A stretch of DNA of 64,000 bases, taken from contig QHTE01000043.1 in assembly GCA_003220685.1 (NCBI GenBank), forward strand, positions 185,799 to 249,798, written 5' to 3'. This stretch comes from Candidatus Rokuibacteriota bacterium (GTDB lineage: Bacteria; Methylomirabilota; Methylomirabilia; Rokubacteriales; CSP1-6). The notes under the pieces are model-generated. The model ran no database searches. It was not told the origin of the DNA and worked only from the letters and a program-made list of their open reading frames with translations. Of the stretch, positions 7,557 through 16,311 are shown one piece after another; position 1 is the stretch's first letter; every line of letters begins with the position of its first letter. Both the position numbers and the translations under genes were made by a program.

Positions 7557-9572
7557 GTGGCGGAAAACCGCCTCGCCCGCGAGACCAGCCCGTACCTGCT
7601 CCAGCACGCGCACAATCCCGTCGATTGGTACCCGTGGGGCGAGGAGGCCTTCGCCAGGGCCCGCGCCGAGGACAAGCCGCTGCTGCTCTCGGTCGGCTAC
7701 TCCGCCTGCCACTGGTGCCACGTGATGGAGCACGAGTCGTTCGAGAATCCCGAGATCGCCGGCGTGATGAACCGCCACTTCGTGAACGTGAAGGTCGACC
7801 GCGAGGAGCGTCCGGACGTCGACCAGATCTACATGCAGGCCGTCCAGTCGATGACCGGGCACGGCGGCTGGCCGATGACGGTGTTCCTCACGCCCGACGG
7901 CGCGCCGTTCTACGGCGGGACCTATTACCCGCCGGTCGACCGCCACGGCCTGCCGGGATTCCCGCGGCTGCTCGCCGCGATCGCGGAGGCGTGGGCGAAC
8001 CGCCGCGGAGAGGTCGTCGAGTCGTCGCGGAGGATCGGCGAAGCGCTGGGCCAGTCCGAGCGCCTGCGCGCGGCGACCGAGCTCCTGACGCCGGCGATCC
8101 TCGGCGAAGCCTTCCAGTCCATCTCGGCCCAGTTCGACGACGCCGACGGAGGCCTGGGCGGCGCGCCGAAGTTCCCGCAGCCGATGATCTGGGAATTCGC
8201 GCTGCGCTACTGGAAGCGCACGCAGAACGCGCGCGCCCGCCAGACGGCGCACACGACCCTGACGATGATGGCGCGCGGCGGCATGTACGACCAGGTCGGC
8301 GGGGGCTTCCACCGCTACTCGGTCGACGCGCACTGGCTGGTGCCGCACTTCGAGAAGATGCTGTACGACAACGGCCAGCTCGCGTCGCTCTACCTGCACG
8401 GCTGGCTCGCCTTCGGCGACCCGGAGTGCCGCCGCGTGTGCGAGGAGACGCTCGATTATCTCTTGCGCGAGATGACCGACCCGGCCGGCGGCTTCTATTC
8501 GTCGCAGGACGCGGATTCCGAGGGCCACGAGGGCAAGTTCTTCGTGTGGACTCCCGACGAGCTCCGCGAGGTGCTCGGCGCCGCCGACGCCGAATACGCG
8601 GCCCGGTACTGGGGCGTGGACCGCGGCCCGAACTTCGAGGGCAAGAGCATTCTCTACGTCGCGGGCGAGCCGGATCCCCTGCGGATCGCGGCCATCACGA
8701 GGAAGCTCTACGAGTCGCGCGAGCGTCGCGTGCGTCCCGGCCGGGACGACAAGGTGCTCGCCTCGTGGAACGGGCTCGCGTGCCGCGCGTTCGCCGAGGC
8801 GGGCCGGGCGCTCGGCCGGCCGGACTACATCGCGGCCGCCGTCCGGAACAGCGAGTTCGTGCTGGGCTCGATGCGGGCCAACGGCCGACTCCTGCGCACC
8901 TGGAAGAGCGGCCGCGCCAAGCTCAAGGGCTACCTCGAGGACTACGCGATGGTCGCCATCGCGCTCCTCGAGGTGTACGAGGCGACGTTCGAGCGGCGGT
9001 GGCTCGACGAGGCGCGCGCCCTCGCCGACGACATGCTCCGGCTCTTCTGGGACGAGCGGCTCGACGGCTTCTACGACACCGGCAGCGACGGCGAGCAGCT
9101 CATCGTGCGGCCGCGCAACCTGTTCGACAACGCCGTCCCGTGCGGCACGTCGGTCGCCATCGAGACGCTCTTGCGGCTGGCGGTGTTGACCGGCGAGTCG
9201 CGCTACGAGGCGACGGCGCTCACCGCGCTCCGACCGATGGCGGATCTGATGGCCCGGCACGCGAGCGGCTTCGGCCGCTTCCTCAGCGCGCTCGACTTCC
9301 ATCTCGGGCCCGTGGTGGAGGTGGCGCTGGTCGCGCCCGCCGCGGGCGACGGGCTCGGCGCGCTCGTCAACGAAGTCTTCGGACGCTACCTGCCGAACCG
9401 CGTCGTCACGGGCATGGTGAGCGGGGACGGCGCCGGCGCCGCCGGGATCCCGCTGCTCCAGGGCAGGGAAGCGGTGGGCGGCCAGGCGACGGCCTACGTC
9501 TGCCGGAACTACACGTGCGACCTGCCGGTCACCGATCGCGCCGCGCTGGCCCGCCAGCTCGAGGGGGCATGA
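7557..9572 (+). CDS. Thioredoxin domain-containing protein, DUF255 / YyaL / SPATA20 family
   Basis: 671-residue protein, close to the family's usual length of about 680. The N-terminal thioredoxin-like DUF255 domain contains the family hallmark [14 protein letters not shown] and the redox-type motif [14 protein letters not shown] near residue 53. The remainder is an (alpha/alpha)6 barrel resembling N-acylglucosamine 2-epimerases, with [22 protein letters not shown] and [12 protein letters not shown]. The biochemical function is not established. The start is a GTG at 7557, 8 bp after ygfZ, chosen because the conserved [15 protein letters not shown] follows immediately. The stop overlaps the start of the DUF4197 gene by 4 nt, so the three genes look co-transcribed. 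Confidence 0.9.
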   Translation: MAENRLARETSPYLLQHAHNPVDWYPWGEEAFARARAEDKPLLLSVGYSACHWCHVMEHESFENPEIAGVMNRHFVNVKVDREERPDVDQIYMQAVQSMTGHGGWPMTVFLTPDGAPFYGGTYYPPVDRHGLPGFPRLLAAIAEAWANRRGEVVESSRRIGEALGQSERLRAATELLTPAILGEAFQSISAQFDDADGGLGGAPKFPQPMIWEFALRYWKRTQNARARQTAHTTLTMMARGGMYDQVGGGFHRYSVDAHWLVPHFEKMLYDNGQLASLYLHGWLAFGDPECRRVCEETLDYLLREMTDPAGGFYSSQDADSEGHEGKFFVWTPDELREVLGAADAEYAARYWGVDRGPNFEGKSILYVAGEPDPLRIAAITRKLYESRERRVRPGRDDKVLASWNGLACRAFAEAGRALGRPDYIAAAVRNSEFVLGSMRANGRLLRTWKSGRAKLKGYLEDYAMVAIALLEVYEATFERRWLDEARALADDMLRLFWDERLDGFYDTGSDGEQLIVRPRNLFDNAVPCGTSVAIETLLRLAVLTGESRYEATALTALRPMADLMARHASGFGRFLSALDFHLGPVVEVALVAPAAGDGLGALVNEVFGRYLPNRVVTGMVSGDGAGAAGIPLLQGREAVGGQATAYVCRNYTCDLPVTDRAALARQLEGA

Positions 9573-10297
9573 GCGCGCGTCGCGTCGTCTTCCTGCTCTC
9601 GGCTCTCGTGCTGCTGTCGGCGGCGCCGGCGGCGGCCCAGCTCGACCAGATCCTCAAGGAGGTGGAGACCTACTCGAAATCCGGCGCCGGGGCGTCGCCC
9701 GACGCGAAGATCGGCGCCGCGCTCAAGCAGGCGCTCCAGGTCGGGACCGAGAACGCGGTGAAGCTCACGGGCAAGACCGACGGCTACTTCGCCAACAAGG
9801 CGATCAAGATCCTCATGCCCGAGAAGCTGCGCACGGCGGAGAAAGGTCTGCGGACGGTCGGTTACGGCCCCGAGGTCGACAATCTCGTGCTCAGCATGAA
9901 CCGCGCGGCGGAGCGGGCGGCCCCCGAGGCGAAGAAGATCTTCTGGGACGCGATCGGGAAGATGACGATCGACGACGCGCAGCGCATCCTCAACGGGACG
10001 CCGACCGCGGCGACCGACTACTTCAAGGACAGGACCTCCGCCTCGCTCACCCTGGCCTTCCGGCCGATCGTCGATCGCGCGATGGACGAGGTGGGCACGG
10101 TCAAGCAGTACAACGAGCTGCTCGGCCAGGCCAAGACGATCCCGTTCTTGAAGACCGAGAGCTACGACCTCGATCGCTACGTCGTCGGCAAGGCGCTCGA
10201 CGGCCTCTTCCGCGTGGTCGGCGACGAGGAGCGCAAGATCCGAACCGATCCGGCCGCGCGCGTCACCGCGCTCCTGCAAGAAGTCTTCGCGAAGTAG
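9569..10297 (+). CDS. DUF4197 domain-containing exported protein
   Basis: 242-residue protein with a cleavable signal peptide ([20 protein letters not shown], cleavage near AAAQ) and a single DUF4197 domain. Typical pieces are [53 protein letters not shown] wording (here [14 protein letters not shown]) and the C-terminal [17 protein letters not shown]. The family is periplasmic or outer-membrane-associated in proteobacteria and has no known function. Its start overlaps the DUF255 stop (ATGA). It is convergent with the decayed DGPF/sigma remnant. Confidence 0.87.
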   Translation: MSARRVVFLLSALVLLSAAPAAAQLDQILKEVETYSKSGAGASPDAKIGAALKQALQVGTENAVKLTGKTDGYFANKAIKILMPEKLRTAEKGLRTVGYGPEVDNLVLSMNRAAERAAPEAKKIFWDAIGKMTIDDAQRILNGTPTAATDYFKDRTSASLTLAFRPIVDRAMDEVGTVKQYNELLGQAKTIPFLKTESYDLDRYVVGKALDGLFRVVGDEERKIRTDPAARVTALLQEVFAK

Positions 10298-10309
10298 GGT
10301 CAGGCGGCC

Positions 10310-10643
10310 CTACGAGTTTGACTCGGCAGCGAGAAAGTCGCGGACGGCGCTGTCTTCCGAAAGGCCGATCGCACGGGCGTAGGTTTGCTCGGCGTCGTAC
10401 CGAGACCGAGTCGGGCGGGATCGCGTCGAGCGCGGCGAGGCCGACCTCCGCGCCTCTGGCTTGAGCGAGCGCCGCGGCCTGTCCGACTCGTGCGCCGGTC
10501 GTGGCGGCGCACAGCAGCAGCCCTTCGTAGTCAGCGCCTTCGTGTAAGCGCGGTAAGCGCCCCAGTAGGCGTCCTTGCGCTTGGCGTCGGTGCGGGCGCT
10601 GAAGTCGGCCGCGTTCTCGTAGACCAGGATCGGTGTATTTCAT
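10310..10643 (-). pseudogene. Fused remnant of a DGPF/YCII gene and an ECF sigma factor gene
   Basis: Reading leftwards from the ATG at 10643, one frame starts MKYT and then slips by one base into PILVYENAADFSART and AYWGAYRAYTKAL, the N-terminus of a YCII/DGPF-family protein. The DGPF part is cut there. What follows, partly in the other frame, resembles the C-terminal half of an ECF sigma factor of the DUF6596 type: AALAQARGAEVGLAALDAIP and, in the first frame again, TYARAIGLSEDSAVRDFLAA, ending at a TAG at 10310. Intact versions of these two genes normally sit side by side (ECF42-type loci). The sequence therefore looks like an internal deletion that joined the head of one to the tail of the other, with further indels. 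Confidence 0.7.
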
Positions 10644-10662
10644 GGCGTCTCCTCCCTTGCCC

Positions 10663-11238
10663 CTATGACGAGCGATCGCCAGGCGTTTCGACAGCCTTCC
10701 GGGAAACCCGGCGTCGCAGCGCCAGGGCGGCCAGGAAGACGACGGCCGCCGGCAGCCAGATCCAGCCGAGCTCGCTCCACATGACCCAGAGCCCGCGGTA
10801 GCCGAAGAAGATGTGCAGAGAGATCGGCGAGACCAGGATCGGGCGCCACGGGAGGAAGTAGCGGGTGTTGGAGAAGGGCGCGAAGAACGCCACGCCGAGT
10901 CCGCCGTTGGTCATGGCATCGAGGAGCCCGTGCGAAGACGTCGCGACGGAGAACAACACCCAGAGGTTCGCCGCGCCAGGGCTCTCGGCCAGGGTGCGGT
11001 GCGCAACCGCCGCCACGAGCATTCCCAGCACGACCGCGACGACGAGCGAGTGCGAGAGCCCGCGGTGCCCGAGCATGTGGGTGTAGGGGATGCGGAACAA
11101 GAACGAGGTGACGACGTCGAGATCGGGCGCCACGGCGCAGAGGGCGCCGAGACCCCAGATGATCGCTCGCGATCGGCCGCCCACCGCCACGCCTCCGATC
11201 GCGACGGCCGCGATCGCGTGCGAGAAGGCGGACGGCAT
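10663..11238 (-). CDS. Membrane-bound metal-dependent hydrolase, DUF457 / YdjM family
   Basis: 191-residue integral membrane protein of the LexA-regulated YdjM/DUF457 family. About four hydrophobic segments are seen, with the conserved histidine and aspartate clusters: FSHAIAAVA near the start, CAVAPDLDVVTSF near 36-48, and HMLGHRGLSHSL near 54-65. A further SSHGLLDAMTNGG is near 100. The family is annotated as metal-dependent hydrolases of unknown substrate, some related to phospholipase-C-like folds. A purine-rich GGGGGGCAAGTGA precedes the ATG. It lies upstream of, and reads toward, the decayed DGPF/sigma remnant, without evidence of a functional tie. Confidence 0.85.
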   Translation of the reverse strand: MPSAFSHAIAAVAIGGVAVGGRSRAIIWGLGALCAVAPDLDVVTSFLFRIPYTHMLGHRGLSHSLVVAVVLGMLVAAVAHRTLAESPGAANLWVLFSVATSSHGLLDAMTNGGLGVAFFAPFSNTRYFLPWRPILVSPISLHIFFGYRGLWVMWSELGWIWLPAAVVFLAALALRRRVSRKAVETPGDRSS

Positions 11239-11357
11239 TCACTTGCCCCCCACGTGGACGCGATCCCTCACGTACCACGGAAGGCTGTAGCCAGTGCGGC
11301 GGGCGTTGAGGAGCGGATCGTGTGGCGGTAGGCTCATCCCCGGGAGGTGCCCGCCCG

Positions 11358-11732
11358 ATGCGGCTGGTACGACCGCGCTTGCTCGAGTGGCAGTGGGGCG
11401 ACTACTCGGCGAAGCACCGTGACCGGACCAATCTCTTGCTCCACATCGTCGCGGTCCCGCTGTTCGAGGTCGCCACGATCGCGCTGATCGTGGGGACCGC
11501 GACCGGTTCCGGCCGCGCGGCGGGGCTCGCCCTGGCGGGCTTGGTGGCGTCGGTCCTGATCGAGGGCCGCGGTCATCGGCGCGAGCCCGAGGTGCCCGCG
11601 CCGTTCGCCGGGCCGATCGACTTCGTGAGCCGCTTCGTCGCCGAGCAGTGGGTCACGTTCCCGCGCTTCGTCCTGTCGGGCGGGTGGGCGCGCAATCTGC
11701 GACACCCGGCCGGGCCGCGCTCGCCGAGCTAA
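11358..11732 (+). CDS. Small membrane protein, DUF962/Mpo1-like
   Basis: 124-residue protein with two central hydrophobic segments (LLLHIVAVPLFEVATIALI and AAGLALAGLVASVLI). The conserved-looking pattern W-x-x-Y-S-x-K-H at the N-terminus and GRGHRREP-x-x-P-x-P-F-x-G-P-x-D-F-x-x-R-F-x-x-E-Q at the C-terminus recall small Mpo1/DUF962-like proteins with histidine motifs. That assignment is moderate. The ATG at 11358 follows GGGAGGTG with good spacing and is preferred to an upstream GTG frame. No biochemical role can be given. It is convergent with the SDR gene. Confidence 0.7.
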   Translation: MRLVRPRLLEWQWGDYSAKHRDRTNLLLHIVAVPLFEVATIALIVGTATGSGRAAGLALAGLVASVLIEGRGHRREPEVPAPFAGPIDFVSRFVAEQWVTFPRFVLSGGWARNLRHPAGPRSPS

Positions 11733-11758
11733 CCGACGGCAGCTCGAGCCGCCCCCGG

Positions 11759-12571
11759 CTAGCCTCCGGCGCCGCCGGCATCGCGCTCGGGTCCGGAGAG
11801 CGTGGCCCCGCCGTCCACCACCAGCACGTGGCCAGTGATGTAGCGCGCGAAGTCCGACAAGAGGTAGCGCACCGCGTGGCCGATGTCCCAGCCGGTCCCC
11901 TCGATCTTCAGCGCCGCGGCCGTGCGCCGCCGTTCGCGCGCGGCCTCGCTCATGCCGCGCTGGTAGACCATCGGCGTGTAGACCGGCCCGGGCGCGACGC
12001 AGTTCACGCGGATGCCCTCGGGCCCGTGGTCGACCGCCATCGCCTTCGTCAGCGCGATGACCGCGCCCTTCGAGACGGAATACGCCGTGAGCCCGCGCGG
12101 ACGCAGCGCGGAGATCGAGGACACGTTGACGATCGCGCCGCCGCCCGTGCGCCGCATCGCGGGGATCGCGTGCTTCGCGGCGAGGAACATGCTGTCGACG
12201 TTGACGGTCATGAGGCGGCGCCAGCTCTCCTCGGTCTCGTCGACGACGGAGCCGCGGCTGCCGATCCCGACGTTGTTGTCGAGATAGTCGAGCCGGCCGT
12301 AGCGGTCCATCGCGGCCTCGACCACGGCCGCGCAGTCGGCCGCGCGGGTCATGTCGGCCTGGAAGGCGAGCCCCTGGCCGCCGCCCGCCTCGATCATCTC
12401 GACCGTCCGCTTCGCCAGCGCCACGTCGCGGTCGACCACGATCACCCGCGTGCCGGCCCGCGCGAGCAGGATCGCCGCGGCGCGGCCGTTGCCGATGCCG
12501 TCGCCGGCGGCGCCGCCGCCCGTCACGATCGCGACCTTGTCCTGAAGGCCCCAGCTATCCGGTATGTCCAT
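11759..12571 (-). CDS. Short-chain dehydrogenase/reductase (SDR)
   Basis: 270-residue classical SDR that uses NAD(P)H. The nucleotide motif appears as VTGGGAAGDGIGNG (about 16-29, with an insertion relative to the usual TGxxxGIG). It is followed by LDNNVGIG (the NNAG-type motif), the catalytic serine in VNVSSIS, and YSVSK as the Y-x-x-x-K pair. The C-terminal GHVLVVDGGATLSG is typical of 3-oxoacyl-reductase-like enzymes. The ATG at 12571 follows GAGGGTGAC, and TAGAAT (12589 to 12584) is a candidate -10. The GH51 gene lies 41 bp upstream in the same orientation, so a sugar or sugar-acid substrate is possible but unproven. Confidence 0.9.
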   Translation of the reverse strand: MDIPDSWGLQDKVAIVTGGGAAGDGIGNGRAAAILLARAGTRVIVVDRDVALAKRTVEMIEAGGGQGLAFQADMTRAADCAAVVEAAMDRYGRLDYLDNNVGIGSRGSVVDETEESWRRLMTVNVDSMFLAAKHAIPAMRRTGGGAIVNVSSISALRPRGLTAYSVSKGAVIALTKAMAVDHGPEGIRVNCVAPGPVYTPMVYQRGMSEAARERRRTAAALKIEGTGWDIGHAVRYLLSDFARYITGHVLVVDGGATLSGPERDAGGAGG

Positions 12572-12612
12572 GTCACCCTCGCGGATTCTATCATCGGCCA
12601 TCGCGGGCCGGC

Positions 12613-14109
12613 TCAGCCGAGCGCCACGCGCATCACGCTGACCGAGTGTGCCGGGAACTCGTGCTCGAACCGGTGGCCCCGTGCGGTGAGACGCGCTTCG
12701 CGCACGTCGACGGCCCGCGGCGTCTCGAACGAGTTGGCCGCGTCGATGCCGGCGCCGTTGACCTCGGCGACGAGGACGTCGTCCTTCACGGCGGCCTCGC
12801 CCAGCTCGATCGACGCCCGATGGGCGCAGTCGCGATCGCGGTTGACGACCGCGATCGTGAGCCGGCCGCCGGTCGCGTCGCACGTGGCGGTGGCGTCGAG
12901 CAGCGCGAACGGCCCGAGGTCGGTGACGTGGTGGACGCGGCCCCCGCCGCTCTCCTCCTGACCGGGCGCGAGCTCGTGGGCGGGGCTCTCCACGGCGACG
13001 TCGAGCGCGATCTCGCGCGTGTGCTCGGCGTAGAGGCGCAGGGGATGGTAGATCGTCTGCAAGAACAGCCCGTCGCGCCGGGTGAAGATGGGCGCGATCG
13101 CGTTCACGAGCTGAGCCAGGTTCGCGATGCGCACCGCGCGGCACTGGCGGATGAAGCCGTTCAGGTAGGTCGCGATCGCCAGCGCGTCGGTCAGGTTGTA
13201 GCGCTCCTCGACGCCGCCGATGCGGTCCTCGAGGCTCCGCGTGCGGTACCACACGTTCCACTCGTCGAAGGCGATGGCGATCGGGTGCTCGATCCGCTGC
13301 AGGTGCCGCACGCGCTCGATCAGCGCGGCGCAGATCCGGACGGCGCGCTCGGCCTGGTGGGACTGGAACACGGTCGCGTAGTGGTCGCGCTGGCCGGTGT
13401 AGAGGTGGATGCTGTGGTAGTCGACGAACTGCGCCAGGCCGTCGAGCACGGTCACGTCCCAGTCGCTCACGCCGTTGTGGCCGCAGCCGATCAGCTCGAC
13501 GGACGGATCGGTCCGCTTCATCACGAACGCGAAGCTCCTGGCCTTCTTCACGTAGTCCTCGGCGCTCAGGCTGCCGATCTGCCAGCCGCCGTACATCTCG
13601 TTGCCGAGGCCCCAGTAGCGGACGCGGTGCGGCTCGGGGTAGCCGTGGCGGCGGCGCAGGTTCGCCCAGTGCGTGTTGCCCGTGCCGTTGCAGTACTCGA
13701 GCCACGTCTGCGCCTCGTCCATCGTGCCCGAGCCCATGTTCACGCAGATGTAGGGCTCGACGCCGATCGCGCGGCAGTACTGGACGAACTCGTTGGTGCC
13801 GAAGCGATTGGACTCCTCGGCGTGCCACGCCAGCTCCATGCGGCGCGGCCGCTCGGCGACAGGTCCGACGCCGTCCAGCCAGTGGTAGCCGCTCACGAAG
13901 TTGCCGCCCGGCCAGCGGAGCAGGGGGATGCGGAGCGGGCGGACCGCGCCGAGCACATCGCGGCGAAATCCCGCGGCGTCGCTCAGCGGCGAGCCTTCGT
14001 CGTAGATGCCGCCGTAGATGCAGCGGCCGAGGTGCTCGATGAAGTTGCCGAAGATGCGGCGGTCCACCGTGCCGATCCGCCTGGTCAGGTCGATGCCGAT
14101 TCGCGCCAT
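12613..14109 (-). CDS. Alpha-L-arabinofuranosidase, glycoside hydrolase family 51
   Basis: 498-residue GH51 enzyme, usual length, without a signal peptide, so it likely acts in the cytoplasm on imported arabino-oligosaccharides. The (beta/alpha)8 domain has FGNFIEHLGRCIYGG and RWPGGNFVSGYHW at the front. The acid/base glutamate lies in YWGLGNEMYGGWQ and the nucleophile glutamate in AIAFDEWNVWY. A C-terminal beta-sandwich ends in HSVSVMRVALG. The ATG at 14109 lies 6 nt after a TATAAC hexamer on its strand and has no ribosome site. It is divergent, by only 22 bp, from a sugar ABC importer, a natural partner for supplying oligosaccharides. Confidence 0.93.
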   Translation of the reverse strand: MARIGIDLTRRIGTVDRRIFGNFIEHLGRCIYGGIYDEGSPLSDAAGFRRDVLGAVRPLRIPLLRWPGGNFVSGYHWLDGVGPVAERPRRMELAWHAEESNRFGTNEFVQYCRAIGVEPYICVNMGSGTMDEAQTWLEYCNGTGNTHWANLRRRHGYPEPHRVRYWGLGNEMYGGWQIGSLSAEDYVKKARSFAFVMKRTDPSVELIGCGHNGVSDWDVTVLDGLAQFVDYHSIHLYTGQRDHYATVFQSHQAERAVRICAALIERVRHLQRIEHPIAIAFDEWNVWYRTRSLEDRIGGVEERYNLTDALAIATYLNGFIRQCRAVRIANLAQLVNAIAPIFTRRDGLFLQTIYHPLRLYAEHTREIALDVAVESPAHELAPGQEESGGGRVHHVTDLGPFALLDATATCDATGGRLTIAVVNRDRDCAHRASIELGEAAVKDDVLVAEVNGAGIDAANSFETPRAVDVREARLTARGHRFEHEFPAHSVSVMRVALG

Positions 14110-14131
14110 GGCCCTGTTATATACTCCCGCC
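14110..14131. promoter_or_regulatory. 22-bp bidirectional promoter between GH51 and sugar ABC genes
   Basis: The two start codons are separated by 22 bp. TATACT at 14120..14125 on the plus strand and TATAAC (14121 to 14116) on the minus strand overlap by two bases, and each ends exactly 6 nt before its start codon. Neither gene has a Shine-Dalgarno sequence, so both messages should be leaderless and started from one overlapping pair of -10 elements. The -35 regions would lie inside the opposite coding sequences. Confidence 0.6.
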
Positions 14132-15403
14132 ATGTCAAAGCCGACCCCGTCGCTCACTCGCCGCCGCTTCCTCGAAGGCGCCACGCTCGGCGCCGCCGCC
14201 CTTCCGTTTCGCGCGCGCAGCGCGTCGGCCCAGGCGAAGCCCACGATCACCTACTGGAACGGACTCACCGGCGCCGACGGCAAGATCATGGACGAGCTCA
14301 TCGACCAGTTCTCCCGCGAGACCGGCGTCCGCATGGAGCAGCAGCGGATCGTGTGGGCGGATCTCTACGCGAAGCTGCAGGTCGCGGTGCCGGCCGACGA
14401 GGGGCCGGATCTGGCGCTGATCCACACCGTCGAGATCCCACACTTCGCCAGCGACGGCATTTTCGAGCCGGTGGCCGACGCGACGGCGAGCGCGAAGGGC
14501 TTCAAGGGCGAGGACTATCTGCCGTCGACGTGGCAGGGCGGGATGTATCAGGGCAAGCGCTACGCGATCCCGCTCGACGTGCCCCAGCACCTGCTCTACG
14601 TGAACGTGAAGGTGATGAAGGAAGCGGGGCTCGCCGGGCCGGACGGCAAGCCGAGGATCCCCGGCACGCGCGACGAGGTGCTGGCGATGGCCAAGCAGAT
14701 CACGAAGGGCGACACCTTCGGATTCGCCATCGGCACCACGAACCCCGGCCGGTACACCTGGGGCTTTCACAACCTTCTCTGGCAGAACGGCGCGAACGTC
14801 TACGCGGCGGACCTCAAGAAGTCCGGGCTCGCCGAGCCCGCGGCGATCGAGGTCGCCGAGTTCTGGAGCTCGATCCAGAACCAGCACAAGATCGCGCCGC
14901 CGGCGAACGCCAACTGTCGCGACGCGTTCATCGCCGGCAAGCTCGGTCTCTGGATCGCCGGCTCGTGGAACTTCACCGGTCTCCGCGACGCCAAGGTGGA
15001 GTTCGTCGCGGCGCCGGTGCCGCGCATGTTCAAGCAGGCGGTCGTGTGGACGATGCCGCACCAGTTCACGTTCCCGAAGAAGAAGGCCGTGGACGGGGCC
15101 AAGCGCGACGGGGCGTGGGCGCACATCCGCTGGATGAGCGATCACGTCGCCGAGTGGACCCTCAAGGCGGGGCAGGTCTCGGCGCTCCGCAAGCCGCACT
15201 CGGACTCGCGCATCACCGGCGATCCCGTGCTCCGTACCCTGCTCGGCCAGGCCGGGCAGTGGCAGTCGGGGCAGGCCACGCCGAAGTGGGTCGCGGCGGA
15301 GAACATCACGCGGCCAGTGATCGAGAACGTCTACATCGGCCAGAAGCCGGCCGCGGCGGCCATGGGCGAGCTGGCGCGACAGATCAACGCGCTGCCCGAC
15401 TAA
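14132..15403 (+). CDS. Sugar ABC transporter substrate-binding protein (Tat-exported)
   Basis: 423-residue family-1 extracellular solute-binding protein (SBP_bac_1 type). It starts with a twin-arginine signal (LTRRRFLEGATLGAAALPF) with cleavage near ARSASAQA, so it is exported folded to the periplasm. Mature-lobe hallmarks include TITYWNGLTGADGKIMDEL and YAIPLDVPQHLLYVNVKVM. It should deliver an oligosaccharide or polyol to the two permeases that follow at 15417 and 16312. The ATG lies 6 nt after TATACT, without a ribosome site. Given the divergent GH51 arabinofuranosidase, arabinose-containing oligosaccharides are the likeliest ligand; this is inference. No ATPase gene accompanies it, so a shared MalK/MsmX-like ATPase is presumably used. 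Confidence 0.92.
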   Translation: MSKPTPSLTRRRFLEGATLGAAALPFRARSASAQAKPTITYWNGLTGADGKIMDELIDQFSRETGVRMEQQRIVWADLYAKLQVAVPADEGPDLALIHTVEIPHFASDGIFEPVADATASAKGFKGEDYLPSTWQGGMYQGKRYAIPLDVPQHLLYVNVKVMKEAGLAGPDGKPRIPGTRDEVLAMAKQITKGDTFGFAIGTTNPGRYTWGFHNLLWQNGANVYAADLKKSGLAEPAAIEVAEFWSSIQNQHKIAPPANANCRDAFIAGKLGLWIAGSWNFTGLRDAKVEFVAAPVPRMFKQAVVWTMPHQFTFPKKKAVDGAKRDGAWAHIRWMSDHVAEWTLKAGQVSALRKPHSDSRITGDPVLRTLLGQAGQWQSGQATPKWVAAENITRPVIENVYIGQKPAAAAMGELARQINALPD

Positions 15404-15416
15404 GCCCGCGAGCCCG

Positions 15417-16304
15417 GTGAAACCGCGCCGCGGGCGCCGCCAAGGCGCCTTCACACCCTATCTGTTCCTGGCGCCCGGCCTCGTCCTGTTCGCGGCCTTC
15501 CGCGTCTATCCACTGCTCGAGGGCCTGTGGCTCTCGTTCACCAACGCGCGGCTCGGCCGCGCCCAGCAGACGTTCGTGGGCGCCGCGAACTACGCGCGCC
15601 TCCTCGACGACACGCGCTTCCACGTGAGCCTGCTCAACACCGCGTACTACACGCTCGCGAGCACCGTGCCGATCCTGGCCGTCCCGCTCGGGCTCGCGGT
15701 GGCGCTCAACCGCGGCGTGGCGCTGCGCACCTTCCTGCGCGGCGCGTTCTTCTTTCCGTTCACGCTGTCGGTCGTCACGGTCGGTCTCACGTGGCTCTGG
15801 CTGCTCGATCCGGTGATCGGCCCGTCCACGTACTATCTGCGCGCCGCCGGCATCCCGGTGCGGTCGTGGCTCGCCGATCCGAGCACCGCGATGTGGGCGA
15901 TCATCCTGACGACGGTGTGGTGGGTGACCGGCTACTACCTCGTCATCTACCTCGCGGGGCTCCAGGACATTCCGCGCGAGCTCTACGAGGCCGCGGCGAT
16001 CGACGGCGCCGGCGGCTGGCGAAGCTTCCGCTCGATCACCATGCCGCTGCTCCGCCCGGTGTTCCTCTTCGTGCTGGTGACGCACGTCATCGGCTCGTTC
16101 CAGATCTTCGGCCAGGTGTTCGTCCTCACCAACGGCGGCCCGGGCGACGCGACCCGCACCGTGGTCCAGCACCTCTACGAGACCGCCTTCCAGAACTTCT
16201 TCCACTTCGGCGCCGCCTCGGCGATGGCGTGGGTGCTGTTCCTGGTGATCCTCGCGTTCTCGCTCCTGCAGTTCCGGCTGCTGCGCGGCCACACCCAGTA
16301 CTGA
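15417..16304 (+). CDS. Sugar ABC transporter permease, MalF/UgpA type
   Basis: 295-residue inner-membrane permease with about six transmembrane helices, the first at AFTPYLFLAPGLVLFAAFRVYPLL. The cytoplasmic EAA loop that contacts the ATPase reads YEAAAIDGAGGWRSFRSI, followed by TMPLLRPV. The start is a GTG at 15417, 13 bp after the binding-protein stop. It should form a heterodimeric channel with the product of the next gene, 7 bp downstream. Orientation, spacing and family place it in a three-gene importer operon with the binding protein. Confidence 0.93.
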   Translation: MKPRRGRRQGAFTPYLFLAPGLVLFAAFRVYPLLEGLWLSFTNARLGRAQQTFVGAANYARLLDDTRFHVSLLNTAYYTLASTVPILAVPLGLAVALNRGVALRTFLRGAFFFPFTLSVVTVGLTWLWLLDPVIGPSTYYLRAAGIPVRSWLADPSTAMWAIILTTVWWVTGYYLVIYLAGLQDIPRELYEAAAIDGAGGWRSFRSITMPLLRPVFLFVLVTHVIGSFQIFGQVFVLTNGGPGDATRTVVQHLYETAFQNFFHFGAASAMAWVLFLVILAFSLLQFRLLRGHTQY

Positions 16305-16311
16305 GCCCACC

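Noticed and set aside
7299..9302. Long open frame opposite the DUF255 gene
   Set aside because: High GC removes stop codons from antisense frames; the translation is Arg/Ala/Glu/His-rich, unlike a real protein, and the plus-strand genes are conserved families.
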